Shown here: positions 1 to 6,832 of the stretch, piece by piece
How the letters are laid out: every line of letters starts with the position of its first letter
Position numbering within the stretch: the stretch's first letter is position 1
DNA from: Oscillospiraceae bacterium
Lineage (GTDB): Bacteria > Bacillota > Clostridia > Oscillospirales > Oscillospiraceae
Length of the DNA stretch: 13,017 bases
Reading direction: 5' to 3'
Assembly: GCA_031288675.1 (NCBI GenBank)
Contig: JAITQY010000105.1
Location: forward strand, 1-13,017
The notes under the pieces: model-generated
Seen by the model: the letters and a program-made list of their open reading frames with translations, nothing else
Told to the model about the DNA's origin: nothing
Databases searched by the model: none
Translations under genes and position numbers: made by a program

Positions 1-1
1 G

Positions 2-814
2 GCACGGCGGATGGTGCGCAGTTTTAAGCCTGACGCGGCAATCGGCACGGGCGGATATGTATGCTATCCGGCGCTTAAAGCGGCGGCGGGTTTAGGCGTG
101 CCGGTTATTATTCACGAGAGTAATGTTCTGCCCGGACTGGCGACAAAGATGTTGGAAAAGTCCGCAGCGGAGATATTGCTTGGCTTTGAGGACTCTATAA
201 AGTACCTGCGCTGTCCGGAGAAAGCCGCAGTGACAGGAACGCCGGTACGCGCGGAGTTTCGCGCCGCCGCGCGCCGTCACAGCAGAGGGGTCAAAACGGT
301 GCTGTCATTTTGGGGTTCGCTTGGCGCAAAGTATCTTAATGAGCGCGTACCGGAACTAATTGAGCTTAATGAGCGCTCCCAAGCGTTCCGTTATGTACAC
401 GCGACAGGTAAGAACTCCGCGCTATCGGAACAGAACTCCGACTATACTGAAGTGAAACAGTATATATACGATATGCCGCGCGCTATGGGCGAAGCTGATT
501 TGGTAATTTGCCGTTCCGGTGCAAGTACGCTTAATGAGCTTGCCGCCTCCGGAAAACCGTCGATTCTGATACCGTCGCCGTTTGTGACCGGAAACCACCA
601 GTACCATAACGCGAAAACCTTTTCGGACACCGGCGCGGCGGTTCTGATAGAGGAAAAGGACGCATCGGCGGAACGGCTGTTTGATACAGTGAAGGAATTG
701 CTATGCGACCCCGCACGGCTCGCCGCGATGTCCGCCGCCGCAAAGTCGCTTGATAATCCCGGCGCGTCCGGCAAAATAGCCGAACGTATAATCGGGGTGA
801 TTAGCCTTTCCTGA
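2..814 (+). CDS. murG: MurG, lipid II-forming GlcNAc transferase (5' partial)
   Basis: MurG transfers GlcNAc from UDP-GlcNAc to lipid I on the inner face of the membrane, giving lipid II for peptidoglycan. The frame is open from base 2, before the first ATG at 11, and the first residues (ARRMVRSFKPD) already match the family, so the start lies outside the window; about 80 N-terminal residues, including the first glycine loop, are missing. Visible landmarks are the second glycine loop GTGGYVCYP, IIHESNVLPGLA, the GSLGA loop that begins the C-terminal Rossmann domain, and the donor-binding stretch RSGASTLNELAASGKP followed by NHQYHNA. The protein ends IGVISLS with TGA at 812-814. A transposase remnant on the other strand begins directly after the stop, so the last few residues may have been altered by that insertion. 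The essential domains seen here are intact. Identity is secure. Confidence 0.95.
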   Translation, partial: ARRMVRSFKPDAAIGTGGYVCYPALKAAAGLGVPVIIHESNVLPGLATKMLEKSAAEILLGFEDSIKYLRCPEKAAVTGTPVRAEFRAAARRHSRGVKTVLSFWGSLGAKYLNERVPELIELNERSQAFRYVHATGKNSALSEQNSDYTEVKQYIYDMPRAMGEADLVICRSGASTLNELAASGKPSILIPSPFVTGNHQYHNAKTFSDTGAAVLIEEKDASAERLFDTVKELLCDPARLAAMSAAAKSLDNPGASGKIAERIIGVISLS

Positions 815-1100
815 AAAAGTCGCTTTGATAAACTCCGCTGCAAGCTGAGCAGCAGAACGCGCCAAAATGAGAGCATCGCCTTGATGATGTTCATGGCGAG
901 GAATGCAATATTTATGTAACTTTCGGATGTACTCTGCAGTTTTGCCATGACGCGTCCGAGCCGGCAACGAACTTTGCCGATTCCAAACTTGCCTTCGACG
1001 GTATTTCGGACTCCGCTGTCGGCGTAAGCCTGCGTTTTGTCGAAACTCTTGTCCTGCTTCGGTCTGCCAAGTCTCGGTCCGCTGATTCGGGTGTGCAACT
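815..1100 (-). pseudogene. IS5-like transposase, 3' remnant
   Basis: The minus strand encodes about 93 residues typical of the C-terminal end of IS5/IS1182-like DDE transposases: ISGPRLGRPKQD, then VRNTVEGKFGIGK, RVMAKLQSTSES and a hydrophobic FLAMNI tail. The E in the NTVEGKFG block corresponds to the last acidic residue of the DDE triad in these families. Everything upstream, including the DNA-binding part and the first two catalytic acids, is absent. At about 1100 the reading changes to an MmcQ/YjbR gene in another frame, and toward 812 the frame runs into murG antisense without its own stop. So this is a deleted insertion-sequence fragment, not an active element. I could not find terminal inverted repeats or a target-site duplication. 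The subfamily is uncertain; the transposase identity is firm. Confidence 0.8.
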
Positions 1101-1268
1101 CAGCGTAACCTTTGGCTCGCCGCGCAAGAAAAAGATTTGAGCAAAAATCCTGCCTTTATCCTGTGATGCCGCTTTTACTCTGACCACAGGAACAGTCGGG
1201 TCAAAAGGATAGTCCAGATATGAACCGTTCTTTTTCAGACAGTATTGAATGATTTGTTCGTGGGTCAT
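1095..1268 (-). pseudogene. MmcQ/YjbR-family protein, N-terminal fragment
   Basis: The ATG at 1268 is preceded by a GAAAGGATGG ribosome site. About 55 residues match the start of MmcQ/YjbR-like proteins (CyaY-like fold, sometimes labelled DNA-binding): MTHEQIIQYCLKKNG, then YPFDPTVPVVRVK, KGRIFAQIF and GEPKVTLSC. A full-length member is about 110-120 residues with a conserved C-terminal part around a YHxxxxHWNT-like or YFNTV block, which is missing. The match stops near 1100, where transposase sequence begins in a different frame. The open frame continues to 912, but its last two thirds are out-of-frame transposase sequence and are not protein-like. The fragment follows the cysteine-rich pseudogene by 24 bases on the same strand, so it was probably the last gene of an operon before the insertion or deletion removed its end. 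Confidence 0.72.
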
Positions 1269-1292
1269 GTTCTTCCATCCTTTCGGGTGTTT

Positions 1293-1736
1293 TTAACAGT
1301 TCGCTTCATATTCCTTCTTAATCAACATCAGTAAATCTCGCCAATCCTCAATACACAAATCGGAAAAATAGAAACAACAGCCGATACACTTTTTATAATT
1401 TTTTCCGGCAAACGCAAATTCCGCGCCGCCCGAACAACGATTGTTACACATTTTACAATCATATGCGCCAGTAATAATACTCTTAATCTTTTAACTGCAT
1501 TTTTCTAAGCAGTCGCTATACTTTTCGATATTCCACAAACAGGCTTTTACCCGCCACCATTCATTAGTACACTCCACCGTAAACAATGCTCTCTGCGGCT
1601 TTTTCTTTTAAAACACACACCGCCAATATTTGTTCGCGGTAGCATACCTTGTCTGTGCTTTGCAGTTCAGTTCAAGTCCAAAACTGATAAATTCAAGAGC
1701 TTACTTTTGTTTTTCATCGGGTAAAATCTGAACCAT
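1293..1736 (-). pseudogene. Cysteine-rich small protein gene with three in-frame TAA stops
   Basis: From ATG at 1736 to TAA at 1293-1295 one frame of 147 codons reads like a single real protein, broken only by TAA at 1701-1703, 1608-1610 and 1491-1493 (codons 12, 43 and 82). The segments are protein-like throughout: MVQILPDEKQK, ALEFISFGLELNC, ALFTVECTNEWWRVKACLW, YDCKMCNNRCSGGAEFAF, GKNYKKCIGCCFYFSDL and IKKEYEANC. There are about 14 cysteines, including CKMCNNRC and CIGCC groups that could bind a metal. No frameshift is needed. The ATG has no good ribosome site and lies 14 bases after the preceding gene, so translation may have been coupled or the start may be elsewhere. I do not recognise the family; small cysteine-rich proteins with a GG...F.GK...C arrangement occur widely in Clostridia. 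Likely a recent pseudogene, unless the stops are sequencing errors. Confidence 0.6.
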
Positions 1737-1750
1737 TTCAATAGGCGTTT

Positions 1751-2335
1751 TTACGTTTTAACAATTTCAAATGTAAAAGAGCAGGGTTTCTCACCATATG
1801 TGTTTAACGGAGATGAAACGATTTCTTTTAGCCGTAGTTTTACGCTGAGAGCGTTTTGATAGTGGTATAAGAAATGCCCCGCGCAACAACCACAATATGT
1901 AGGCGAAACCGAAAACGGCTGTTTGAGTTTTGTTATCGCTCCGCATGAGCAAGTAGTTTTTCCCGTATGAACGCCGTTCTGATATCCGGACATCGTGATA
2001 GTAAAAGAACCATCATCATTCAAAACAGGCGACATCATATATTGAATGCCCGATATGAGTTTGAGTTTTTCAGCAAGCGATTTGTCCTTGTGTTCTTTGG
2101 CAAAAGCCTTGCAATCCTTATCTCGTTGCCCACCCTTGCAACAGCCTTCTTTTTCCATAATGGAAAGGCATTGTTCTTTCGTGAGCAGCTCGTCCATACG
2201 GTGTATCATCGCAATACGCGATTCCGGGCGATTTCCATTTTGAAACTTAAAATCATTAAAATCAAATTGAGCTAAAATTTCGGCTGATACGCCTTGTTGC
2301 TCCATGTTTTTTTGGATTCTATCCATGTTGGCCAT
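1751..2335 (-). CDS. DUF6144-like cysteine-containing protein
   Basis: This is a 194-residue protein with no signal peptide or membrane segment. The ATG at 2335 has a good site (AGAGGTGAA) about 6 bases upstream. The N-terminal half is helical and charged (MDRIQKNMEQQGVS; RMDELLTKEQCLSIMEK), followed by GCCKGGQRDKDCKAFAKEHKD. The C-terminal half has GKTTCSCGAI, then YCGCCAGHFLYHYQNAL, and ends GEKPCSFTFEIVKT. The layout fits the clostridial family I know as DUF6144; the name is from memory and no function is established. The repeated CC/CxC groups suggest a bound metal or redox role, which is inference. It follows the winged-helix gene by about 120 bases and precedes a cysteine-rich pseudogene by 14. 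The length seems complete, although sequence after the stop, in another frame, continues VKTPIEMVQ, so a longer ancestral fusion is possible. Confidence 0.62.
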   Translation of the reverse strand: MANMDRIQKNMEQQGVSAEILAQFDFNDFKFQNGNRPESRIAMIHRMDELLTKEQCLSIMEKEGCCKGGQRDKDCKAFAKEHKDKSLAEKLKLISGIQYMMSPVLNDDGSFTITMSGYQNGVHTGKTTCSCGAITKLKQPFSVSPTYCGCCAGHFLYHYQNALSVKLRLKEIVSSPLNTYGEKPCSFTFEIVKT

Positions 2336-2460
2336 TAGGCTTCACCTCTTTCTGGGCCAACGGCACATAAAATGTAACCCGCTTGCTCGGCTTACCAACC
2401 CGTTCTTTGAGTAATTAACAAATAAACGCTTACAGTTAACAACGCAAACGCGAACCGCCG

Positions 2461-3486
2461 TTATATTCTTCCTGAGGTTTGCCAAATTATCGCTTCTACG
2501 CGTTCCAGCGCGGCGCGCTCTATGCGTTTCGGCTGAGAGGTGAAAAGCTCCGTTACTGGTTCGCCTTTCTTTATATTCCATAGTCCCGCAACTTTGCCGT
2601 TTACGGCAATAGCAGGCAGACAAATACCGGACGACAAAATGGTCTTCTTCTTGTGCTCCGGCGGCAAAACAGCGCCTCGCTCTGTGTACGAGACAATAAG
2701 AGGGTCAAAGCCGGACAACAGTGTTAGTTCGGGAATATCGCCTATATCGGAATTTCCGTCAACGTAATAATAAGTATTTCTGTCAAACTCAAAACGGCTG
2801 TACTCGTCAAGATTGAGAGCTTTCAGCTTCTTCTTATCCTCGCGAATAAATCCTAAGAACCACGCCGCATCATCAATTGTCGCGGGTCCGTATGCCGCGA
2901 AGTAACGGCGAAGAACAGCCGGAAGCACCTCGTCAGCGGTTTGGGTAGGCTCGGTGTCAATAAGGTCAAAATCGCGGCTCATCATATTGCGGAACGCTAC
3001 CTTGCCTTGCTGAGCCAGTCCCCCGAATATACCGCCCCACGGAGAAAAAATTCTCTCAATAACCTCACTGCTATAGCTCTCCGCGAAGATATTGCGCATT
3101 TCGGCACGGGAGTAAATACCGTCCTCCATACATTGAACAACTTCGTCCGCAATCGTTTGAAGCTCATCATCGCTGAGGAAATCCCGCCACCAATATGCCT
3201 TGAACGGATGCAGCGCGAGCAGTACCGGCAAGTCGTCACAGGCAACCCCGTGAAGCGTTCCGCGATATAGCCAAGTCTTGGTAAGTGCGGTTTTCCAGCC
3301 TGTTATATCCGCGCCGCGAATCAGCGCGGAGAACGCTACATTACGGTGAAACCAGCAGTGCAGTCCAAGCAGTTCCCGCGAGAGTTCCTCAATGTCACCG
3401 CATTTGCGCGTCAGATATAAGCCGTGCATACGGCGGCGCAAAATTTGTTCGTTATCCATACTGCTACCTGTCAATTCTTTTTTCAT
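2461..3486 (-). CDS. Winged-helix DNA-binding protein (HTH_42, AlkZ/YcaQ-like superfamily)
   Basis: The 341-residue protein resembles the HTH_42 family, which includes DNA glycosylases such as AlkZ/YcaQ. The N-terminal part (EQILRRRMHGLYL, then LLGLHCWFHRNVAFSALIRG) is the first winged-helix region; the KTWLYRGTLHGVACDDLP stretch matches the family's R-GT-H block; the C-terminal part has LLSGFDPLIVSYTERG and an IAVNGKVAGLWNI segment, equivalent to the usual LP.FDPYLLGY...VDG.VVG.W. In members with glycosylase activity a QxQ or QxD motif follows LGL near residue 45; here that place reads HCW, so base-excision activity of the AlkZ type is doubtful. The ATG at 3486 overlaps the previous gene's stop (ATGA); an inner ATG at 3459 behind CAGGTAGC is an equally good start and fits family length better. 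A DNA-binding role is inferred from family only. Confidence 0.82.
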   Translation of the reverse strand: MKKELTGSSMDNEQILRRRMHGLYLTRKCGDIEELSRELLGLHCWFHRNVAFSALIRGADITGWKTALTKTWLYRGTLHGVACDDLPVLLALHPFKAYWWRDFLSDDELQTIADEVVQCMEDGIYSRAEMRNIFAESYSSEVIERIFSPWGGIFGGLAQQGKVAFRNMMSRDFDLIDTEPTQTADEVLPAVLRRYFAAYGPATIDDAAWFLGFIREDKKKLKALNLDEYSRFEFDRNTYYYVDGNSDIGDIPELTLLSGFDPLIVSYTERGAVLPPEHKKKTILSSGICLPAIAVNGKVAGLWNIKKGEPVTELFTSQPKRIERAALERVEAIIWQTSGRI

Positions 3487-4604
3487 TTGTCTTGTACGTC
3501 TTTAATTAGTGTCAAAAATTGCACCGCCCAAAACGTCAAATCGCACTCTAACGCATATTTACGCTTGTAGTCCGGTTCAAGCCGTGTGTCGACATACGCG
3601 GTCGGGTAATAGGGTGAATAATATACCCGCCTTTTGTACGCAGAATCGAAATTCAGCCGCAATATGCCGTCCGCGCTTAACGCTTCCTCCACGTTCGCGG
3701 CGCTCTCGCGGATCACGCCGACTCGGTCGCCGACGCCGCACATTGCGATTTCCGTCAGCGGGCGGCGGTACATTACCGTGTTTTGATCGCCAAACGTGTA
3801 GGGCGTGAGCGGTCGCACGAACGGACCACCAGCGGCGTAATACTTGCTGCAGCAAACTTTGACCACAAATTGATTGTCATCGCTCATAATCTCATTTAGG
3901 TGGTTCAGCGCGTTTGCGAGAACCTTGATGTTCTCCGGCGTCCGCCACGCTTGCGTGTGCGCGAGCGTCGTCAAGTGGTACGAACACGGGAAATATGTGT
4001 CGGCTTCGATTTAGGAAATGTTCTTTTTCTTGTGCCGCTTTGTTATGTCGCCAAGCGAGTTGAGCGGAAGCAAGCTGCAAAACGCTTCAAGCGAAATATC
4101 ACGGAACGGCTTCACATAGTCGTCATCGCCGTAACCGAGCAGCGCTTGCATTGTATAAATAAGCACCATAACATCTCTGCTGACATTGCCATTTTTCAAC
4201 CCGGTGTAACGGTTCTCAAAGCGCGGGATCTCCGGCGATATGTAAGAGAATTCATGCCGCAGCGTTTCCACATCGCGCATCGCGCTGATAAAATCCGCAA
4301 CCATCTGGTGTGATTTCGGCACGGCATAATTCGACAAAAGTCTCGCGCACGCCTCGCCGTCAGCGAGGTATGTGGGATGATATATCACTCCGCGCCACTT
4401 GTCCCAACTGTGCGCACCGCTGCCGATATAGCCGTTCGGTTTAACGTAGCTTTGCACGAGCTTGAAATGCGGCGTTTGGTAGATTTGCTCAAGCAAATTT
4501 CCTTCTTCGATTGGCGAGAGGTCACGCAGTATCTCTTTGCGAAGCCGGTATTGTATAACCGGTCCGGCATTCTCAAGCAGGAAGTCAACGGAACGTTCAA
4601 GCAT
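3483..4604 (-). pseudogene. Conserved hypothetical protein split by one in-frame TAA
   Basis: Two segments lie in the same frame: 197 codons from ATG 4604 to TAA at 4011-4013, and an open stretch from 4010 to TGA at 3483. The bases between read IEADTYFPCSYHL without any other stop, and the second segment has no ATG or ribosome site at its head, so this was one gene of about 373 codons. The first part reads SVDFLLENAGPVIQYRLRK, then YVKPNGYIGSGAHSWDKW, and FENRYTGLKNGNV; the second has LAHTQAWRTPENIKVLANAL, RRPLTEIAMCGVG and LTFWAVQFLTL. It looks like a helical soluble protein; I do not recognise a named family. The start is supported by AAAGG eight bases upstream, inside the end of ispF, and by the 4-base gap to ispF. 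The TAA may be a true nonsense mutation (for example from AAA or GAA) or a base-call error. Confidence 0.68.
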
Positions 4605-4608
4605 AGTG

Positions 4609-5091
4609 TTACCTTTCGAGAAGCACCGCGGCGTGAGCGGAAATTCCTTCGCCGGAACCGGTGAATCCCATTTTTTCTTCGGTTTTTGCTTTTACGCTTA
4701 TGTCGCCTACAGGCACACGGAGCGCGGCGGCGAGCGTTTCACGCATTGCGGTGATGTAGGGCGCAAGCTTAGGGGCTTGCGCGACTATGGTTATATCGGC
4801 ATTGGAGAGCCTGTACCCTTGCGCTGTAATACAGGCATAAGCGGATTTGAGGAGTTCTATACTGTCCGCGTTTTTATAACGCGGATCGTTGTCAGGGAAC
4901 ATTTGCCCGATGTCACCAAGCGCCGCCGCGCCGAGCAATGCGTCAATAAGCGCATGAACCGGAACATCCGCGTCACTGTGACCGAGCAGTCCGCGTTCGT
5001 AATCGATTTGCACTCCGCAGAGTATCATACGGCGGTCGTAAACCAACCGGTGCGCGTCATAACCGTATCCAATCCTAATCTTACCGCTCAT
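4609..5091 (-). CDS. ispF: IspF, 2-C-methyl-D-erythritol 2,4-cyclodiphosphate synthase
   Basis: IspF turns CDP-methylerythritol 2-phosphate into the 2,4-cyclodiphosphate with release of CMP, the fifth step of the MEP isoprenoid pathway; it is a cytosolic homotrimer with zinc. The 160-residue length is normal. Key residues are visible: the DAH zinc motif at 12-14 in IGYGYDAHRL, the second zinc His in LLGHSDADVPVHALIDALLG, DIGQMFPDNDPRYKNADS, and the C-terminal KAKTEEKMGFTGSGEGI block. I choose ATG at 5091 over a TTG at 5121: the family starts at this point (M-x-x-x-IRIGYGYD). The start lies 11 bases inside the end of ispD, indicating translational coupling. The stop is followed after 4 bases by the next gene. 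Confidence 0.96.
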   Translation of the reverse strand: MSGKIRIGYGYDAHRLVYDRRMILCGVQIDYERGLLGHSDADVPVHALIDALLGAAALGDIGQMFPDNDPRYKNADSIELLKSAYACITAQGYRLSNADITIVAQAPKLAPYITAMRETLAAALRVPVGDISVKAKTEEKMGFTGSGEGISAHAAVLLER

Positions 5092-5797
5092 ATGCCAGCC
5101 GCTCCAAGAACGCTTCCGCAAAGATTAAATCTTCGGGATAGGTGACTTTTATGTTTGTGCGTTCGCCTTCTGTGATTTTCACTGGAAATCCGAGAACCTC
5201 CGCCGCTTCGGCGTCATCGGTAAGGTCTAAGCCTTTTTCGAGCGCGCTGTGCAGCGCGGCTTTAAGAAGTCCGGGTTCAAACGCTTGCGGGGTTTGTGCG
5301 CAGTAGAGCGTCCTGCGAGGAACGGTACGCCTGACGGAGCCGTTCATAACATGCTTGACCGTGTCGGTTACCGGAACTGCAGCAATCGCGGCTCCGTGCG
5401 TCACCGCGTCAAGGACTACGCTTGAGATGAGCTTAGAGGTAACGAGCGGACGCGCTCCGTCGTGGATTACCGCTATGTCGGTGTCAGCGGCAAGTTCGTG
5501 CAGTCCGGCTTGTACGCTTTCGGCGCGAGTATCTCCGCCAGTAAGGATGTGCGTTATTTTGGTAATTCCGTACATTTTACGGATCTCGTCAACATCCGCG
5601 ATACGCTCGGAGCGCGTTACCACTATGATATTGCGAATCAGCGCGCAGCGCTCAAAAGCTTGCAGTGTTACCGCAAGCAGAGGAACTGCGTCTTCGCCAA
5701 TAGGGGCGAACAGTTTATTGAAGCCCGTTCGGGTTCCGCTGCCAGCCGCCGCTATTACCGCGTTTGCTATTTTGGGAGTAAGCTCCGGATGTTTCAT
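5081..5797 (-). CDS. ispD: IspD, 2-C-methyl-D-erythritol 4-phosphate cytidylyltransferase
   Basis: IspD joins CTP and methylerythritol phosphate to give CDP-methylerythritol, the third step of the MEP pathway; its product passes through IspE (not in the window) to IspF, encoded next door. The protein of 238 residues shows the CTP-binding AAAGSGTRTGFNK loop near residues 16-28, then VIHDGARPLV, AAVPVTDTVK, LYCAQTPQAFE, LTDDAEAAEVLG and NIKVTYPEDL. The loop is slightly unusual: the common MG and PKQF are here TG and NKLF. The start at ATG 5797 has AAGGA ten bases upstream; an in-frame TTG at 5854, overlapping the CarD-family stop, would add 19 residues of no family-like character and is less likely. 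It ends inside ispF. Confidence 0.95.
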   Translation of the reverse strand: MKHPELTPKIANAVIAAAGSGTRTGFNKLFAPIGEDAVPLLAVTLQAFERCALIRNIIVVTRSERIADVDEIRKMYGITKITHILTGGDTRAESVQAGLHELAADTDIAVIHDGARPLVTSKLISSVVLDAVTHGAAIAAVPVTDTVKHVMNGSVRRTVPRRTLYCAQTPQAFEPGLLKAALHSALEKGLDLTDDAEAAEVLGFPVKITEGERTNIKVTYPEDLIFAEAFLERLAYER

Positions 5798-5850
5798 TTT
5801 GATAGTGTCCTTGAGATAGTAGGTAGAAGATAGCGCGGTTAGCAATTTGG

Positions 5851-6339
5851 TCAATCATACGATTGCGTAAGCGCGGTGGTTATTTGGGCGTCGATTATGT
5901 CGTAATCTTCGCTTTTTGCCATCGCGATTTCGGAAATGAGAATCCGCTTAGCAAGGCGAAGCATCTCGCGTTCGCCGGAACTAAGTCCTTTTTGCATCTC
6001 GCGAATAAGTAAGCCTTTGATAACGCTTGCAACCTGAAGCAAATCTCCGCTTTTGATGTTAACAAGGTTCTCACGGTAGCGGCGGTTCCAGTTGTTTGTA
6101 GGCTCGTATTTGGTGTTTGGAATTTCCGCAAGAAGCGTGTCCGCGCTTTCGACTGTAATAATCGGGCGCAGACCGCAGCAATCGTCTGATTCACAGGGAA
6201 TCATTAAGGTCATTCCATTCAGCGGTATTCTAAAACTATAATATGTATGGATAGCCCCGTCTATGCGGCGTTCTTCAAAAGCCTCAATAATTCCTGCGCC
6301 GTGCATAGGGTGAGCGACCATATCTCCTATTTTGTACAT
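5851..6339 (-). CDS. CarD-family RNA polymerase-interacting regulator
   Basis: CarD/CdnL proteins bind the RNA polymerase beta subunit through an N-terminal Tudor-like domain and act on open-complex formation at many promoters. This protein has 162 residues, as usual. Residues 1-60 carry the domain: MYKIGDMVAHPMHGAGIIEA, an IHTYYSFRIPLNG strand region and MTLMIPCES. The rest is helical (NWNRRYRENLVNIKSGDLLQ, VASVIKGLLIRE, EREMLRLAKRILISEI), matching the C-terminal helical bundle. The start ATG at 6339 has an excellent GGAGGAATT site. It lies 24 bases after the ACT-domain gene and just before ispD; CarD-ispD-ispF order is common in Clostridia, so this is an established neighbourhood. Whether it controls its own operon is not shown. 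Confidence 0.92.
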   Translation of the reverse strand: MYKIGDMVAHPMHGAGIIEAFEERRIDGAIHTYYSFRIPLNGMTLMIPCESDDCCGLRPIITVESADTLLAEIPNTKYEPTNNWNRRYRENLVNIKSGDLLQVASVIKGLLIREMQKGLSSGEREMLRLAKRILISEIAMAKSEDYDIIDAQITTALTQSYD

Positions 6340-6363
6340 AATTCCTCCGGCCTGAACAGCCTG

Positions 6364-6609
6364 TCAGTCAATGTTAAGCTCAATTACGTCCTCCAATTTG
6401 AACAACTGATTGTAAACTTGCCGGATCGTGTCTTTTCCGTCCTCCGCAACGGCAGTAATGACCGAGCGTGAGGGATCGTCAGTAAGTGCATGAACCTCCA
6501 AGAATATTATATTACAAGCGCGGCGGGCAAACGCCGCAGCTACTTTTGTCAAAACGCCGTAGTGATTTGCAACAAGAATCCGGAACGTGGTGCGCTGAAG
6601 TGGACTCAT
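6364..6609 (-). CDS. Short ACT-domain protein (IlvN/IlvH-like)
   Basis: An 81-residue protein that is a single ACT domain: FRILVANHYGVLTKVAAAF, RRACNIIFLEVHALTDD, SRSVITAVAEDGKDTIRQ and QLFKLEDVIEL. The order and the NH.GVL...F.RR..NI pattern match the N-terminal ACT domain of the acetolactate synthase regulatory subunit, which binds valine or related amino acids. Full IlvH is about 160 residues; short one-domain versions are common in Bacillota. No catalytic subunit (IlvB) lies near, so regulation of acetolactate synthase is a guess; it may be an orphan amino-acid sensor. The ATG at 6609 has AGGAG nine bases upstream and sits about 20 bases after a promoter (6630-6658), so it is the first gene of the CarD-ispDF unit. 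Confidence 0.85.
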   Translation of the reverse strand: MSPLQRTTFRILVANHYGVLTKVAAAFARRACNIIFLEVHALTDDPSRSVITAVAEDGKDTIRQVYNQLFKLEDVIELNID

Positions 6610-6629
6610 ATAAATTTCTCCTAAGTATT

Positions 6630-6658
6630 ATGTTAACATATTTCTCACAAAAATGCAA
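6630..6658 (-). promoter_or_regulatory. Sigma-A type promoter of the ACT-CarD-ispDF unit
   Basis: On the minus strand TTGCAT (6658-6653), a 17-base spacer and TAACAT (6635-6630) lie just upstream of the ACT gene's ribosome site. The spacer contains one arm of an 11-bp inverted repeat, so the promoter may be under repressor control. Confidence 0.6.
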
Positions 6659-6693
6659 GAAAAATTTTTCTTCTCAGGTGAATTTTGTGAGAA
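6642..6693. repeat. 11-bp inverted repeat with an inner 16-bp palindrome
   Basis: TTCTCACAAAA at 6642-6652 is matched by its exact reverse complement TTTTGTGAGAA at 6683-6693, 30 bases apart. Between them, 6657-6672 is a perfect 16-bp palindrome (AAGAAAAA/TTTTTCTT) that overlaps the -35 element of the minus-strand promoter. The left arm lies in the promoter spacer. The layout fits an operator pair bridged by a dimer or two dimers, or a hairpin. The rest of the 223 bases between 6610 and 6832 shows no gene and no clear terminator for the rnhB fusion. Confidence 0.6.
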
Positions 6694-6832
6694 TTGACCA
6701 AGAAAGTTTATATGCAAACGCTGATAGTTAGTAACCGGTGGTTATATACGCCTGAAAATGTTGGTCGGTAGATTGCCGGTAAAGTCCGCGACGGTAGGCA
6801 GGAAAGGATTTTCTGCAATTATTAGACTGCCG

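Noticed and set aside
442..811. Minus-strand open frame continuing from the transposase remnant through murG
   Set aside because: This part is the antisense of murG, whose coding frame has strong family motifs; the open frame is a by-product.
912..1094. C-terminal two thirds of the MmcQ-frame ORF as real protein
   Set aside because: The DNA there encodes transposase residues in another frame; in this frame the sequence is Arg/Ser-rich and not family-like.
2342..2460. Short minus-strand ORF (2342-2623) as a gene
   Set aside because: Most of it overlaps the 3' end of the winged-helix gene in another frame, and it has no ribosome site or recognisable domain.
3577..3855. Arginine-rich ORFs on both strands inside the broken hypothetical gene
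   Set aside because: Typical out-of-frame readings of GC-rich coding DNA, with no start site or domain.
1293..4604. A changed genetic code with TAA read as an amino acid
   Set aside because: ispF, ispD, the winged-helix gene, the rnhB fusion and the ZIP gene all end with TAA at exactly the family length, so TAA is a working stop in this genome.
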